Origin: Populus alba
Lineage: Eukaryota > Streptophyta > Magnoliopsida > Malpighiales > Salicaceae
DNA: 64,000 bases
Assembly (NCBI RefSeq): GCF_005239225.2
Contig: NC_133289.1
Location: forward strand, 1,681,501 to 1,745,500
Direction: 5' to 3'
The translations under genes and the position numbers were made by a program. Position 1 is the stretch's first letter; each line of letters starts with the position of its first letter. Below, in pieces: positions 12,161-23,825 of this stretch. The notes beneath the pieces are model-generated. The model did not search any database. It had not been told where the DNA came from and was given only the letters and a program-made list of their open reading frames with translations.

Positions 12161-12909
12161 TGATTTATTGGAGATCCAAAAGGCTTGACGCAGAAAGAGG
12201 TAACCTTTTAATGATTTTATCGCTGTTTATTTTTATTTTAAAAAAAATTATATTTTTTTATTTATTTCAAATTAATATATTTTTTAGTTTTTTTAAATTA
12301 TTTTGATGTATTATTATCAAAAATAATTTTTAAAAAATAAATAATATTATTATTTTGATATATTTTTAAATAAAAAATAATTTAAAAAACAATAAAAGCT
12401 AAACTCCCAAACGTGTCATATATTTACCGATTCTGATCATCATGACAATATTCCTTTCACTTTAAATAAAGTAATTTCTCTCAATAATCAATGTTCTGTG
12501 AAGCCCTCATTGGCAAACAAAATGTATAAAGTTTTTCTTTTTTGTTGAAAATAATTAAAAATCATGACCATATGGCATAAGCCATGAGGCTCCTCCACGA
12601 AACCATGTTCTTCAAGATTGGTCAATATTTGTGTTCCCAATGGCTAGTCAAAGCTCGTAGCCAGGTCTGCCGACAACGGTTTTGGCTACACACTCTTATA
12701 AGCTGTACTCAAAGGATTTCAATGGCTGGCATTTTTAAGATCCATGGATGCAATTATTTATTTCTATATTTTAAAAGTGTTTTTAAAAATATTTAATTTT
12801 TTTTTATTTTTTTATTAACTTTAAATTAATATGTCTTTAGTGTTTTAAAATTATTTTGATGTGCTGATGTCAAAAATAATTTTTTAAAAAATAAAAAAAT
12901 ATCAGTGGC
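12161..12909. other. AT-rich DNA with an unidentified broken frame
   Basis: From about 12580 to 12730, base composition is less AT-rich. One plus frame reads through ...SIFVFPMASQSS, a TAG, then PGLPTTVLATHSYKLYSKDFNGWHF. It looks like a decayed exon, but I cannot assign it. Nothing else is seen. Confidence 0.3.
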
Positions 12910-13197
12910 ATGCATTTTAGCACGAAAGATACAAATTATTATTATAATAATCATATATGGAGAAGGCCCCTCAAAGCTAGTGAGACCCTGATGGTTCAAA
13001 GCTTAATGTCTGATCTTAATCTTGCAGCTATTCATCGATTGAAAGAAGACAGGTTGATTTGGGAATGGGGGAAAGACGGAGATTATACTGTTAATTCTTG
13101 TTTAAGATACATAGGGACAAATTTTATAATAATTTGTGTTCGTCATCGGCCATTGAAAGATTATTTGAGCCATGAAAGATACAAGCAACTATGTTGA
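12910..13197 (+). pseudogene. Fragment of a plant non-LTR (LINE) reverse-transcriptase C-terminal region
   Basis: The frame contains LNLAAIHRLKEDRLIWEWGK followed by D-G-D-Y-T-V-N-S. This resembles the spacer before the zf-RVT domain of plant LINE polyproteins, where D-x-L-x-W ... G-x-Y-T-V-x-S is typical. Only about 60 residues are recognisable and the rest of the element is absent. Assigned from memory of the family pattern. Confidence 0.45.
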
Positions 13198-14606
13198 AAT
13201 TCCATGCTTATGTAAGGCTTAACCAAGACGATAAGTAGGTGGTTGGCATGGTAGCTAGGGTTTCCAAAAGTTGAAAGCACAAAATAAAGTCATTTAGGTA
13301 TGGGCGAAGCTTCCTTCCACTCAAAGCTACTGGTAGGCAAGTTCATGAGACGGGCCTTAATCCCTTTAAATTTCTATTGATTTTATCATTTCATTGTATT
13401 TCAATGATGACTGCCACCTACCATATAATATGTTTTAAGAGTATTTTTTAATTAAAAAAATATTTTTTTAAAAAAAATAATATCAGCATATTAAAACTAT
13501 AAAAAAAACATTTAAAAACATTAATCTAATGTTTTTTTCAAATATAAAAATTAAAAAATACTTTAAAAAAGAAAAAGAGTGAAATTCACTTTCTCGTACC
13601 ATGTACTGTAAAATGATCAAACATCTTACTTTTTTTTTACATATAAAGCTAGCATGAGTAGATATTCAAGTAAACTAAAGTAGATGAGAGTGCCATTAAA
13701 AAAAAAAAAAAAGATTAAGTCAAAATCAACATCATTCATAAAGTTTGGTGGCTCCAATGGGCTACAAAGCTCAATTTCTGTGTCGAGACTGGTTATAAAA
13801 GCAAATAAATTAATATCATTGTTTTTTTTTTTTTTTGGTGAAATAAGATAAGGGCATCCTTTGTCACGTCAATCTCCCTTTATTAGTTAGAAAAGTACAT
13901 TTTTCTGATGGTAAAAACCACGTTAAAATTTCTTTTTCTTTTTACGCCACTTATTTTGGTACAAGTGCTTTTGCATTTGTCATGTTTTTTTATGTATATA
14001 TCTTTAAATTAAAAAAATAATTGGTATTATTTTAATTTATATAAAAATGATAATAACTTAGTAAATTTATGTCGATTGTAGTATATATAATGATAATTAA
14101 TTTAAAACCTAACTCGAACCAAATTTTATTTTTAATTAGAATAGATATTTAATTGATTATCTAAGATAATGAGACTCAGGTTGGTCAATTACTCGGATTG
14201 TTTTAAATTTTTATTAAAAATAATATTATTTAAGTTTTTTAAACCAAAATAATATTATTTTATAACCAAAATAATATTATATAACAAACTAACATTTCCG
14301 ATTCTAAATCAGATCTGACCACTAAACATTTATATAAAACGTGAGAGAATAGGAATCCCAAATTTTTCATTGTGAATTGCACAAGAATTTCAATCTTTTA
14401 ATCAATAATAATAGTGTTTAGAGAGCAACTAATATAAATTTCGTAGTCGACAACTTTACATAATCTCATATATCAACAAATCACGAGAAGGAAGGGAACT
14501 GCTCAATTCAATGATTTTGCTCATTCATGGTACAATGATGGGATATCATGACAGTCCACATTCCATTATCTAGATGGATCATGCATGACCTAAACTTCTG
14601 ACAGCG
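13198..14606. other. Intergenic DNA; right part is the 3' flank of M-A-E-K genes
   Basis: 13198-14320 is AT-rich with no gene. From about 14330 (ACGTGAGAGAATAGGAATCCC) to 14606 the sequence is the recurring 3' flank of M-A-E-K genes, also found at 17.66, 24.08 and 45.6 kb. Confidence 0.55.
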
Positions 14607-14622
14607 AAGCTTGATAACTTTT

Positions 14623-14808
14623 TTCTTTTTTTTTTTTGAATTCGAGGAAATTCCACTCTCCGGAAAGTGTATTTTATAGACTCAGATAAGTGAGTAAAAC
14701 CCCGGCTGTTCCAGGCTCTTACAAAAAGTACATGTCCTGATTCGAACTCAAGACTTGTTGTGCAGATCTCAAGCCCTTTGCCATCACGCTACACCCCTTG
14801 AGGACTCG
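14623..14808 (-). mobile_element. tRNA-derived SINE, reverse orientation, about 186 bp
   Basis: On the minus strand it starts near 14808, carries an A-box-like TAGCGTGATGG and a B-box-like AGTTCGAATCA, and ends in an A-rich tail (plus-strand poly-T at 14622-14637). It is flanked by near-identical direct repeats (AAGCTTGATAACTTT at the left, AAACTTGATAACGTTT at 14809-14824). The related flank at 24.36 kb is an empty site where GAAGCTTGGTAACGTTTAC is continuous. The ends are good to a few bases. Confidence 0.75.
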
Positions 14809-14824
14809 AAACTTGATAACGTTT

Positions 14825-15252
14825 ACTAACAAAACCCATCAATCAGTTAATGTCAGATATTAAAGAGAGCAAATAGAAATTGAAGGCAAATTAAGGAGAT
14901 GTTGAGATGCACTATCGCTATACAAATAGCAATGATTATGGAAGCTTTAAGATCCCTTATATTAATATATTAAAAATCTTAACAAATCTTGTAATAAAAT
15001 GTTGTTCCCACATCACCAACCTTAATGTATCACATAAAATCTTTATCACGAAGGAAGAAGACCCAAAATGCAGCCAAAACTGACCCCAACATTTCAACAT
15101 AGACAACTAGAGCTAGCTAGACAAGGTTATGACATGAGCATAAGTAATGCTATTTATTGTTTAATTTGATCATATCGACACAATACTACTATCCAAACCC
15201 AGTGATTTTTGGTGGAAATCGGCTTAAGGCAATATCGACATTCTTGATGCTT
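14825..15252. other. 3' flank of gene B
   Basis: Recurring M-A-E-K flank (ATAGCAATGATTATGG, ATTAAAAATCTTAACA, TGCAGCCAAAACTGACC), also beside genes C, D and F. No gene seen. Confidence 0.6.
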
Positions 15253-16515
15253 TCACATGATTGTGCATGACGGGGGATTATCTTCACAGACATATTCACA
15301 TCTGCACACATAGTAACCGCTTCTTTGGCAACCGCAGCCGCCGCCGCCGCCAGACCAACTATCAAACACTGGCCTTCCATAACCTTCATAACATGGAGGT
15401 GCTGGCCTACCATAGTCTTGATAACATGGGCCTCCACTAATCCCATGGTAGCATTCAGCACAACATGTCCTTGGGTGGACTGGTTCCGGAGCTTTAGGTA
15501 GTGGTGGTGCCGGGTTTGGAGCTGGGATTAGGGCGGGTGCTGGCCTCCTAAAGTCATGATAACACGGGCCTCCACTAATCCCATGGTAGCATTCAGCACA
15601 ACATGTCCTTGGGTGGACTGGTTCTGGAGCTTTAGGCGGTGGTGGTGCCGGGTTTGGAGCTGGGATTGGGGCGGGTGCTGGCCTCCTAAAGTCATGATAA
15701 CACGGGCCTCCACTAATCCCATGGTAGCATTCAGCACAACATGTCCTTGGGTGGACTGGTTCCGGAGCTTTAGGTGGTGGTGCCGGTTTCTCTGGTTCTT
15801 TGGGTTTCTCTGGTTCTTTGGGCTTCTCCGGTTCTTTGGGATTCTCCGGTTGCTTAGGCTTCTCAGGTTCTTTTGGCTTCTCTGGTTCTTTAGGTTTAGC
15901 TGGTGGCTCTTTGGGTTTCTCTGGAACCTTGATCTCAATGCACTGGACAGCTTCACCTCCCTTACAGATTATCTTTTCCTTGATCTTTCCAGGACTGCAA
16001 CATACCACAGTGATGGTCACTGTGCCTGCCTTCTTGTCATATATCTGGTTCTGAATTTCTCTTGTTCACAATCCACAAAAACAACTTAGCCACTTTCCTT
16101 TCATCTTAAAACAGCTCAAACTAAATTATGATACATGGAGAAAGAGGCACTCACGAGGGATTCTACACAGTACTTTCTTGATTTTCTTGTGGCATTTCTC
16201 ACATTCAAGGTCAACCTTGATCACCATTATTGTGACTTTCTGCAATAGGAGCACATAAAAAAAAGGACATTCTAAGCCATGAAGAATATTGAAAGGACCG
16301 GAACACTTTCTGACATGGAAGGATATTGATCAGTAAAGATGATTAACAAGAAGATGAGGTCCATACTCCATAGGGCCAAAGACAATGACCACCACATAAA
16401 AAGAAGAAAAACCCAGATGAATGGGCTAAATAATAAAAGATAAATCTAAACCAATAGAAGAAGGAAAATATATCAAAATCTCCACATCCATCCATGCACA
16501 TACCTTTTCAGCCAT
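15253..16515 (-). CDS. Gene B: HMA-domain Pro-rich protein with three tandem Cys modules and CaaX end
   Basis: Exons: 16504-16515, 16155-16239, 15253-16058, giving 300 residues, the largest copy. It starts M-A-E-K-K-V-T-I-M. The HMA fold is residues 5-75 with C-E-K-C. The linker is a run of six-residue units of the E-K-P-K-x-P kind. A 46-residue module (P-E-P-V-H-P-R-T-C-C-A-E-C-Y-H-G-I-S-G-G-P-C-Y then a Pro/Ala spacer) follows in three copies, where its relatives have one. The tail ends in C-G-C-Q-R-S-G-Y-Y-V-C-R-C and C-T-I-M, a good farnesylation box. Exon 2 joins exon 3 so that I-P-Q-I-Q-N-Q-I-Y-D is continuous, which decides the intron-2 acceptor. Predicted role: metal- and protein-binding, membrane-anchored. 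Gene C is its closest relative. Confidence 0.86.
15428..15785 (-). repeat. 138-bp in-frame tandem repeat inside gene B exon 3
   Basis: The block starting GGGCCTCCACTAATCCCATG occurs at 15428, 15566 and 15704, exactly 138 bases apart (46 codons). The two right-hand copies are almost identical, so expansion is recent. The third copy diverges at about 15785, where the EKPKxP linker begins. Confidence 0.92.
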
Positions 16516-16712
16516 GGTTTTGTCTAAGCTTTGATCTGAACCTGATAAGATGATAGAATTGAGAGCAGAGTGAAGGAACCGACCAGAGGGTGAGAGGGAG
16601 ATTTGAGACACAAAAAAGACGCTTATAAAATTAAGATTGATCACAACTTATGTAGTAGAAGTGTGAGACCATGTCTTAAATACCGTGCATCTAGAGGGCA
16701 ATAAGAAGAGAA

Positions 16713-16718
16713 CACGTG
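16713..16718 (-). promoter_or_regulatory. G-box (CACGTG) in the gene B promoter
   Basis: CACGTG sits about 200 bases upstream of the ATG, beside a CCAAT and a TGACGT, in a block conserved in C (19555-19560), the pseudogene (42694-42699) and F (47550-47555). G-boxes of this kind are bound by bZIP or bHLH factors; which one acts here is not known. A second CACGTG lies near 16926. A TATAAG-like box at about 16622-16629 is 107 bases from the ATG. Confidence 0.5.
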
Positions 16719-18258
16719 GGGTTGGGTGTTGAGCTTGACGTCATATTGTCGTTTTATTTTTTTATTGCTGACCCTCCGAACCTGCATGTGCATGTGCATG
16801 TGCTGGCTTTTATGGACACGTCTCACCTTCAATTTTGTTAATCATTTCGAAGGTTGTAGTGCATCCTACAGTGCATAGTATAGTCATGTCATAAACGAGC
16901 CATGCAAACCCCATGACAACCTTACACGTGTCCCAAAAAATTCCCCATAAAAAAATAAAAATCTTCAATAAATATTTCCATATCTCATGTTAAAAGAATT
17001 TAGCCGGTGTTTGATTGTTGTTTCCTGATAAAAACATAGAAAACTTGAATTATTATATTTATTATTTTTGAAAGTATATAAATTTTTTTAAAATTATTAC
17101 AAAAACAATTTTATTTTATATTCTTATTTTTATCCTCCGTTCTACACTAACAACACATGATTTTAACGATAATAAGAAAAAAAATAATTAATATGTTGAG
17201 ATATTTGTATTACTCTCTCTTGTATTTATATTTTAAAAAAAAGTACATCTTATAAAATAATTAATAAATTATTACTAATTCCTATCATCACCATGGAATA
17301 CTTCATATAATCCAAACGACAAAAATCTGTATAATTATAATGATATGAAAACCAGAAATTAGAAACCCAAGTCGTTAAGAAATTAGGGATGGCTATCTCC
17401 TCATCCCTATGTGTGGACATAAAGAAGAAAGATAACAAATTGTGGGCCCAGAAGTTGATTCCATGAGTGCCAACTTTGAAAGCGGTGGCAGGTTTAACTA
17501 ATCGTTTGAAATTACGGTCAACTGTATTTTTTAAAAATCTCAATTTTATATATATATATATATATATATTTGATTGTTTTGATATATTGGTATAAGAATG
17601 AATTTTGAAAAATAAAAATTATATATTTTATTTTAATATATTTTCAATAATGTTAGTGTTTAGAGAGCAACTCATATAAATTTCGTAGTCGGCAACTTTA
17701 CATAAATCTCATATCAACAAATCAAGAGAATTAAGGAAAGGAACTGCTCATTCATGGTAGAATTCATATCGCCAAGTACAATGATGGAATCACGACAGTC
17801 CACATTCCATTATCTAGATGGATCGTGCATGACCAAATTTCTGACAGCGAAGCTCAAAAACAAAAACCATCGACCAGTTACTGTCAGAAATTAAAGAAAG
17901 CAAATGGAAAGTGAATGGAAAGGAGATGCTGGGATGCACCATCACTATATATATAAATAGCAATGATTATGGAAGCTTTAAAATCCCTTTTATTAATTTA
18001 TTAAAAATCTTAACATCTCTTGTAAACCTGTAATAAAATATTGTTCCCACATCACCAACCTTATTGTATCACATAAAATCTCTATAACGAAGGAAGAAGA
18101 CCCAATATGCAGCCAAAACTGACTAGCTAGACAAGGTTATGACATGAGCATGAGTAATGCTATTGTTTGATTTGATCATATCGACACGATACTACTGTCC
18201 AAATCCAGTGATTTTTGGTGGAAATCGGCTTAAGGCAATATCGACATTCTGGATGCTT
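16719..18258. other. Distal upstream of gene B and 3' flank of gene C
   Basis: 16719-17010 is the conserved M-A-E-K upstream block. 17010-17650 is AT-rich, with a TA microsatellite near 17551-17572. 17660-18258 is the recurring 3' flank of M-A-E-K genes, here without the SINE seen beside gene B. No gene seen. Confidence 0.55.
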
Positions 18259-19363
18259 TCACATGATTGAGCATGACGAGGGATTATCTTCACAGACATA
18301 TTCACATCTACACACATAGTAACCGCTTCTTTGGCAACCACAGCCGCCGCCGCCCCAATTATCATACACTGGCCTTCCATAAGCTTCATAACTTGGGGGT
18401 GCTGGCCCACCATAGTCATGGTAACATGGGCCCCCACTAATCCCATGGTAGCATTCAGCACAACATGTCCTTGGGTGGACCGGTTCCGGAGCTTTAGGTG
18501 GTGGTGGTGGTGGTGCCGGGTTTGGAGCCGGGTTTGGGGCCGGTTCTTTGGGTTTTGGTGGTTCAACAAGAAGCGCTTTAGGCTTCTCCGGTTCTTTGGG
18601 TTTCTCCGGTTCTTTGGGTTTCTCCGGTTCTTTGGGCTTCTCTGGTTGCTTGGGCTTCTCAGGTTCTTTCGGCTTCTCCGGTTCTTTCGGCTTCTCTGGT
18701 TGCTTAGGCTTCTCAGGTTCTTTCGGCTTCTCCGGTTCTTTGGGTTTCTCTGGTGCTTTGGGTTTCTCTGGAACCTTGATCTCAATGCTCTTGACAGCTT
18801 CACCTCCCTTACAGATTATCTTTTCCTTGATCTTTTCAGGACTGCAACATACCACAGTGATGGTCACTAAGCCTGCCTTCGTGTCATATATCTGGTTCTG
18901 AATTTCTCTTGTTCACAATCCACAAAAACAACTTAGCCACTTTCCTTTCATCTTAAAACAGCTCAAACCAAGTTATTATACATGGAGAAAAAGGCACTCA
19001 CGAGGGATTCTACAGAGTACTTTCTTGATTTTCTTGTGGCATTTCTCACATTCAAGGTCAACCTTGATCACCATTATTGTGATTTTCTGCAATATGAGCA
19101 CATAAAAACAAGGACATAATTTCTAAGCCATGAAGAATATTGAAAGAACTGGAACACTTTCTGACATGGAAGGATATTGATCAGTAAAGATAATCAAAAA
19201 GAAGATGAGGTCCATAGGGCCAAAAACAATGACCACACCACATAAAAAGAAGAAAAAACCACATGAATGGGCTAAATAAAAGATAAATCGAAACCAAGAA
19301 AAGAAGAAGAAGGAAATATATCAAAATCCCCACATCCATCCATGCACATACCTTTTCAGCCAT
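18259..19363 (-). CDS. Gene C: HMA-domain protein with EKPKxP hexad linker and CaaX end
   Basis: Exons: 19352-19363, 19002-19086, 18259-18905, giving 247 residues. It starts M-A-E-K-K-I-T-I-M, with an HMA fold at 5-75 and C-E-K-C intact. The linker carries about ten six-residue E-K-P-K-x-P units (x is E, Q or A), an 18-base minisatellite, then a P-N-P-A-P stretch. One copy of the R-T-C-C-A-E-C-Y-H-G-I-S-G-G-P-C-Y module follows, a G-rich hinge, C-G-C-Q-R-S-G-Y-Y-V-C-R-C, and the end C-S-I-M (prenylation box). A long Lys/Glu/Pro linker like this is likely extended and exposed. Sister of gene B, differing in linker length and module number. Promoter with CACGTG at 19555-19560. Confidence 0.87.
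18590..18775 (-). repeat. 18-bp minisatellite coding EKPKxP hexads
   Basis: On the plus strand the unit is close to GGCTTCTCCGGTTCTTTG. It is repeated about ten times with T/C changes at third positions and G/C changes that give E or Q. Length changes in whole units keep the frame. A shorter version lies in gene B at about 15785-15930. Confidence 0.88.
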
Positions 19364-20207
19364 GGTTTTGTCGAAGCTTTGATCTGGACCTGATGAGATG
19401 ATAGAAGAGCAGAGCGAAGGAACGGACCAGAGGGTGAGAGGGAGATTGGGATACAAAAAAGAGGCTTATAAAATGAAGACTGATCACAACTTAAGTAGTA
19501 AAGTGTGAGGACATAGTTTGATTACCGTGCATCTAGAGGCCAATAAGAAGAGAACACGTGGGGTTGGGTGTGGATCTTGACGTAATATTGTCGTTGCATT
19601 TTTAATTGCTAACCCTCCGATCCTGCATATGCATGTGCTGGCTTTGATGGACACATCTCACCTTCAATTTTGTTAATCATTTCGAAGGTTGTAGTGCATC
19701 CCACGGTGCATTAGTTTAGTCATGTCAATAAATGAGCCATGCAACCCCCATGACAACCGTACACGTGTCCCCAAAAATTCACCATAAAAAATTAAAAATC
19801 TTCAATTAATATTTCCGTATCTCATGTGTAAAAGAATTTAGCCGGCGTTTGATTGTTGTTTCCTGAAAAAAAAAAAATTGAAGACGCATAGGAACATGAA
19901 TTATTGTATTTATTATTTTACCATGAAAGAAAAATGAGAAATTAGAAACCCAAGTCGTAAAGCAAGTAGCTCATTGTTTTATCTCACCACTGGAACCTCA
20001 AAACTGCTAGGATACATGAGGGATGGCTATCTCCTCATCCCTATGTGTGGACATAAAGAAGAAAGTTAACAAATTGTGGGCCCAGAAGTTGCGTCCATGA
20101 GTGCCAACCTTGAAAGCCGAGGCAGGTTTAACTAATCGTTTGAAATTGCGTTCAACTGCAATTTTTAAAAAATTTTAATTTTTTAATTTTTATACACACA
20201 CCCATAC
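19364..20207. other. Promoter and upstream DNA of gene C
   Basis: Contains TATAAA-like sequence near 19465, CACGTG at 19555-19560, and the upstream block ending near 19860. The stretch 19879-20207 (CATAGGAACATGAATTATTG to GAAATTGCGTTCAACTGC) is repeated almost identically at 22190-22500 and partly at 43021-43127. Confidence 0.6.
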
Positions 20208-21735
20208 TATCACAACCTCGCACGAGCTCGATATCATGGCAACCCTCCCCAGGAGCAGAGATTTCATGTCGAGGTCTTTATTTTGTAAAAAAAAAAATCA
20301 TCATCTAGTATTATAATTACTAGAAAACCTAACTGATTTTTTTAGAAATTCTAAGGAAATTGACTAATTGTGTAAAGAGAAAGTATTAGCACCCCTAATA
20401 AGCCCTACTTAAAGTAAGTTATTTGGTATTTGGTTTGTCTTGCTATCATGTTGGTGTTCTCTAATCAATTTTCCTATGAAAGGTTTGCTATGATGAATGG
20501 GCTTGAGTTCAAAGTCTAAAAGTAAGAACCCTTAGCCAATATAGATCATGTATTTAGATATGTCTACAGAGTCCCAAGAAGAACCGATGCAGATCTTTTA
20601 AAATTTGTGTTTGATTTAAAATAAATTGATAACCTCTGAATTAAAAGATATGTAATATAGAAATCTAAGGAGATTCAATTTGCTTTAAAAGTTCATTTTT
20701 CTCTTAGTATTTCAAGTGTTCGCGACTCGTAAATCACAAGGAAAAGGGAAAAACATTTAGAAATCTAAAGAAATTCAGGGTGCTTTAAAAGCCTATTTTT
20801 TTCTTAGTGTTTCATACTCTCACAGCTCGTAAACCGTGGAGTCAAAAAAATTTGAAATGTCCTCAATTATAATCAAGGTTTTTTTCAAGGATGTGTGATG
20901 ACTTATTATTCCTAGGAAAATATTTTGGATAGTAACCATTTGGGATTTTTTTATCTAAACATTAACATCAAATAATAACAAGTTAGTTCCAATAATATTT
21001 TGGGTATTTACCCTTTTGGGATTTTTTTTATCCAAATATTAACTATGAATAATACATTAATTTCTCAAAAAATAAGATTTTTGTATTTTTTTTGGAATAT
21101 TATACAACACCCTTTTGAGTTTTACAAATATGTTGTAAGATCCAGAATGCAAGAAAATTTTTTTTTGTTTAAGAAATCCATGCTAAAACACATTTTCTTT
21201 CATGTGGCTGGGTTGAACCCAGTAGGCCTAGCCGATCACTGGCGCAAATTAGTGACCTGGTTGGACAAAAAGGCATGTGTGAGTTTCCTCAGGCGTGCCT
21301 TGGCTGATCACTGTCAAGTGAATTAAATTTCACTTAAACAGAAACAAATGCACTAGGATTCATGCAAATGTTGGGAATGACAAACCTAGAGGCAGAAACA
21401 AAGAAGCTGCAGCGAAGTGAAAGGCATCATGGCTAATCTGTCTATGTTCATCTATTTCAGCCATTTTCCTTCTACTTTGTGTTTGCGTTCGTCTCTTTTT
21501 TTTCTTCTACGTCTTCATCCCTCTCTATCTACTGGTTCCTGTACTCTCTTCTCCCTTGTTCTGTAGATTTTATTTGTAGGGAGGAAAGACCGAAAGGCAA
21601 TCCCTGCTTCTCTCTCTTTTTTTTTTTTGTCTATTTTTGTTAATTTTTCAACAATCAAAAACTAAACTCCTGGATATGGTTTAAAAGAGATACATTCCAT
21701 CTTCAGCACGTGAGGTCCAAAAATAAATAACAACA
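20208..21735 (+). mobile_element. LTR fragment (same superfamily as the 3-6 kb solo LTR), 1.5 kb
   Basis: Begins TATCACAACCTCGC where a related copy at 22561 begins TGTCACAACCTC, so the terminal TG is mutated. It ends AACAACA at 21735, like the other copies. It contains the CTAGTATTATAATTACTAG block, the paired blocks around 'CGACTCGTAAATCACAAGG' and 'CTCGTAAACCGTGGAG', and the poly-T tract near 21610. No protein-coding internal region. Confidence 0.7.
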
Positions 21736-22502
21736 ATGTATATTTTTTATTGTTTTCAAATACTAATATCAAGAAATAAATCTTAAAAATAAAAATTATA
21801 TATTTTATTTTAATACAGTTTTAGTAAAAAATATTTTTTAAAAGTAATATTTACGTCAAAATTTCATAAGAAGGGAACGTAATAATCACATGAATCTAAT
21901 TTAAAATTTGTGCCTCTACTCTACGTGTCATGAGTCCATTATCTATGCTTTCTGAATGACAAGCTGGGTTTCATTAGTATTGAGCTTAGCCCATGTTTTA
22001 CAGGGCGCATATAAATATAAATTTTATGATATATCTGAATTGACCCAATGATCTATAAATTGGAAGGGAACTGCTCAATTAAATGCATGATTCTGTGATA
22101 AATTCAAGGGAGAGTTCTTATCGCCAAGGACAATGATAGATCATGCATGACCTAAATTTCTGACAGCGAAGCTTGGTAACGTTTACAAACTTGAAGACGC
22201 ATAGGAAACATGAATTATTGTATTTATTATTTTACCATGAAAATGAAAAATGAGAAATTAGAAACCCAAGTCGTAAAGCAAGTAGCTCATTGTTTTATCT
22301 CACCACTGGAACCTCAAAACTGCTAGGATACATGAGGGATGGCTATCTCCTCATCCCTATGTGTGGACATAAAGAAGAAAGTTAACAAATTGTGGGCCCA
22401 GAAGTTGCGTCCATGAGTGCCAACCTTGAAAACCGAGGTAGGTTTGACTAATCGTTTGAATTTGCGTTCAACTGCATTTTTTTTAAAAAAATTTATTTTT
22501 TT

Positions 22503-22560
<58 letters not shown>
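21736..22560. repeat. Gene-loss junction: M-A-E-K 3' flank joined to upstream flank
   Basis: 21736-22190 is the left part of an M-A-E-K 3' flank. At 22190/22191 (GTTTACAAAC then TTGAAGACGC) it joins directly to the far-upstream block found at 19879, so the gene expected between is missing. 22506-22560 is a pure TA microsatellite. Confidence 0.7.
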
Positions 22561-22564
<4 letters not shown>

Positions 22565-23202
22565 ACAACCTCACAAAGAGCAATAATCCTTGGCGAATAT
22601 AAATCATACCTTTAAATATATTTACAGAGTTCCAAGAAAAATTGATACGGATCTCTTAAAATCTGTATTTGATTTGAAATAAATTTATAATCTTTGAATT
22701 AAAAGATATGTAAGATAGAAATCTAAGAAGATTTAATTTGCTTTAAAAGCTCATTTTTCCCTTAGTATTTCAAGTGTTCGTGACTCGTAAATCATAAGAA
22801 AAAGAAAAAAAATTAAAAATCTAAAGAAATTTGAAGCGCTTTAAAAGCCTATTTTTGCCTTAGTATTTTATATTCTTACGGCTCGTAAACCGTGGAGAAT
22901 TGAATGTTCTCAATTATAATCAAAACTTCTTTCAAGGATATGTGATGACTTATTATTCCTAAAAATATATTTTGGATATTAATCACTTGGGATTTCTTTA
23001 TCTAAACATTAACATCGAATAATAATAAATTATTCTCAATAATATTTTAGATATTCATCTCTTTGGGATTTTTTTATCCAAACATTTTTTTTCTTCTCTG
23101 CTTTTATCAATTTTTCAACAATCACGAACTAAACTTCTGTATATGGTTCAAAAGGTATGCACTCCATCTCCAGCATGTGGGGCCCAAAAATAAATAACAA
23201 TA
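22561..23202 (+). mobile_element. Internally deleted LTR copy
   Basis: Starts TGTCACAACCTCAC, jumps after about 20 bases to sequence matching 20520, and continues to AATAACAATA near 23202. It sits at the same place relative to its flanks as the copy at 20208, so both descend from one insertion that was later duplicated with its surroundings. Confidence 0.7.
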
Positions 23203-23782
23203 ATATATGTTTTTTTTATTGTTTTTATATACTAGTATCGAGAATAAATTTTAAAAAATAAAAATATATTTTTTATTTTAATATAGTTTTAAGTAAAAAA
23301 AATTAAAATTAATATTTATGTCTATAAGAAGGTAACGTAATAATCACATGAATCTAATTTGAAATTTGAGCCTCTACTCTATAGGTCATGAGTCCATTAT
23401 CTATGGTTTCTGAATGACAAACTGGGTTTCATTAATATTGAGCTTAGCCCATGTTTTACAGGGCGTCTTAACTTACATGGCTATACCACGACTGCCTAGA
23501 AGCCCAGAGGCTAAAACAGGGTGCAAGCGACACATATTGCTTTGCTTTGGATCAAATATTATTCTTTCTAGTAGGAAAAAAAAATGAATAAACATGTTTT
23601 TTCATTATATTTTTTAATGTAAAAAAATATGATTATAAATAAAAAAAATTATTTATTCATTCAATTAAATAAATTGAGAATTATTTGTAATAGACTTATT
23701 TATACCAATAAATACAAAAAAAATCATATTTAATGTAAATAAATCTGATTATATTCTTTCATTCTAGTAGAATTATTTACAC

Positions 23783-23825
<43 letters not shown>

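Noticed and set aside
11989..12306. 105-codon plus-strand frame
   Set aside because: Lies in a diverged repeat whose other copy (about 1260-1430) does not keep the frame; Lys/Phe-rich low complexity at the end.
15556..16089. Plus-strand 177-codon frame over gene B and the similar ones at 18331, 24828 and 60466
   Set aside because: Antisense shadows of repeat-coding exons. Low-complexity coding DNA keeps all frames open; aromatic-rich content and no introns or homology.
18192..18803. Other minus-strand frames rich in Arg/Asn/Leu or His overlapping exon 3 (18192, 15528, 60601)
   Set aside because: Shifted frames of the same repeats; they lack the HMA and CaaX features and do not join exon 2.
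22417..22602. 61-codon frame with repeated Tyr-Ile
   Set aside because: Produced by a TA microsatellite at 22506-22560.
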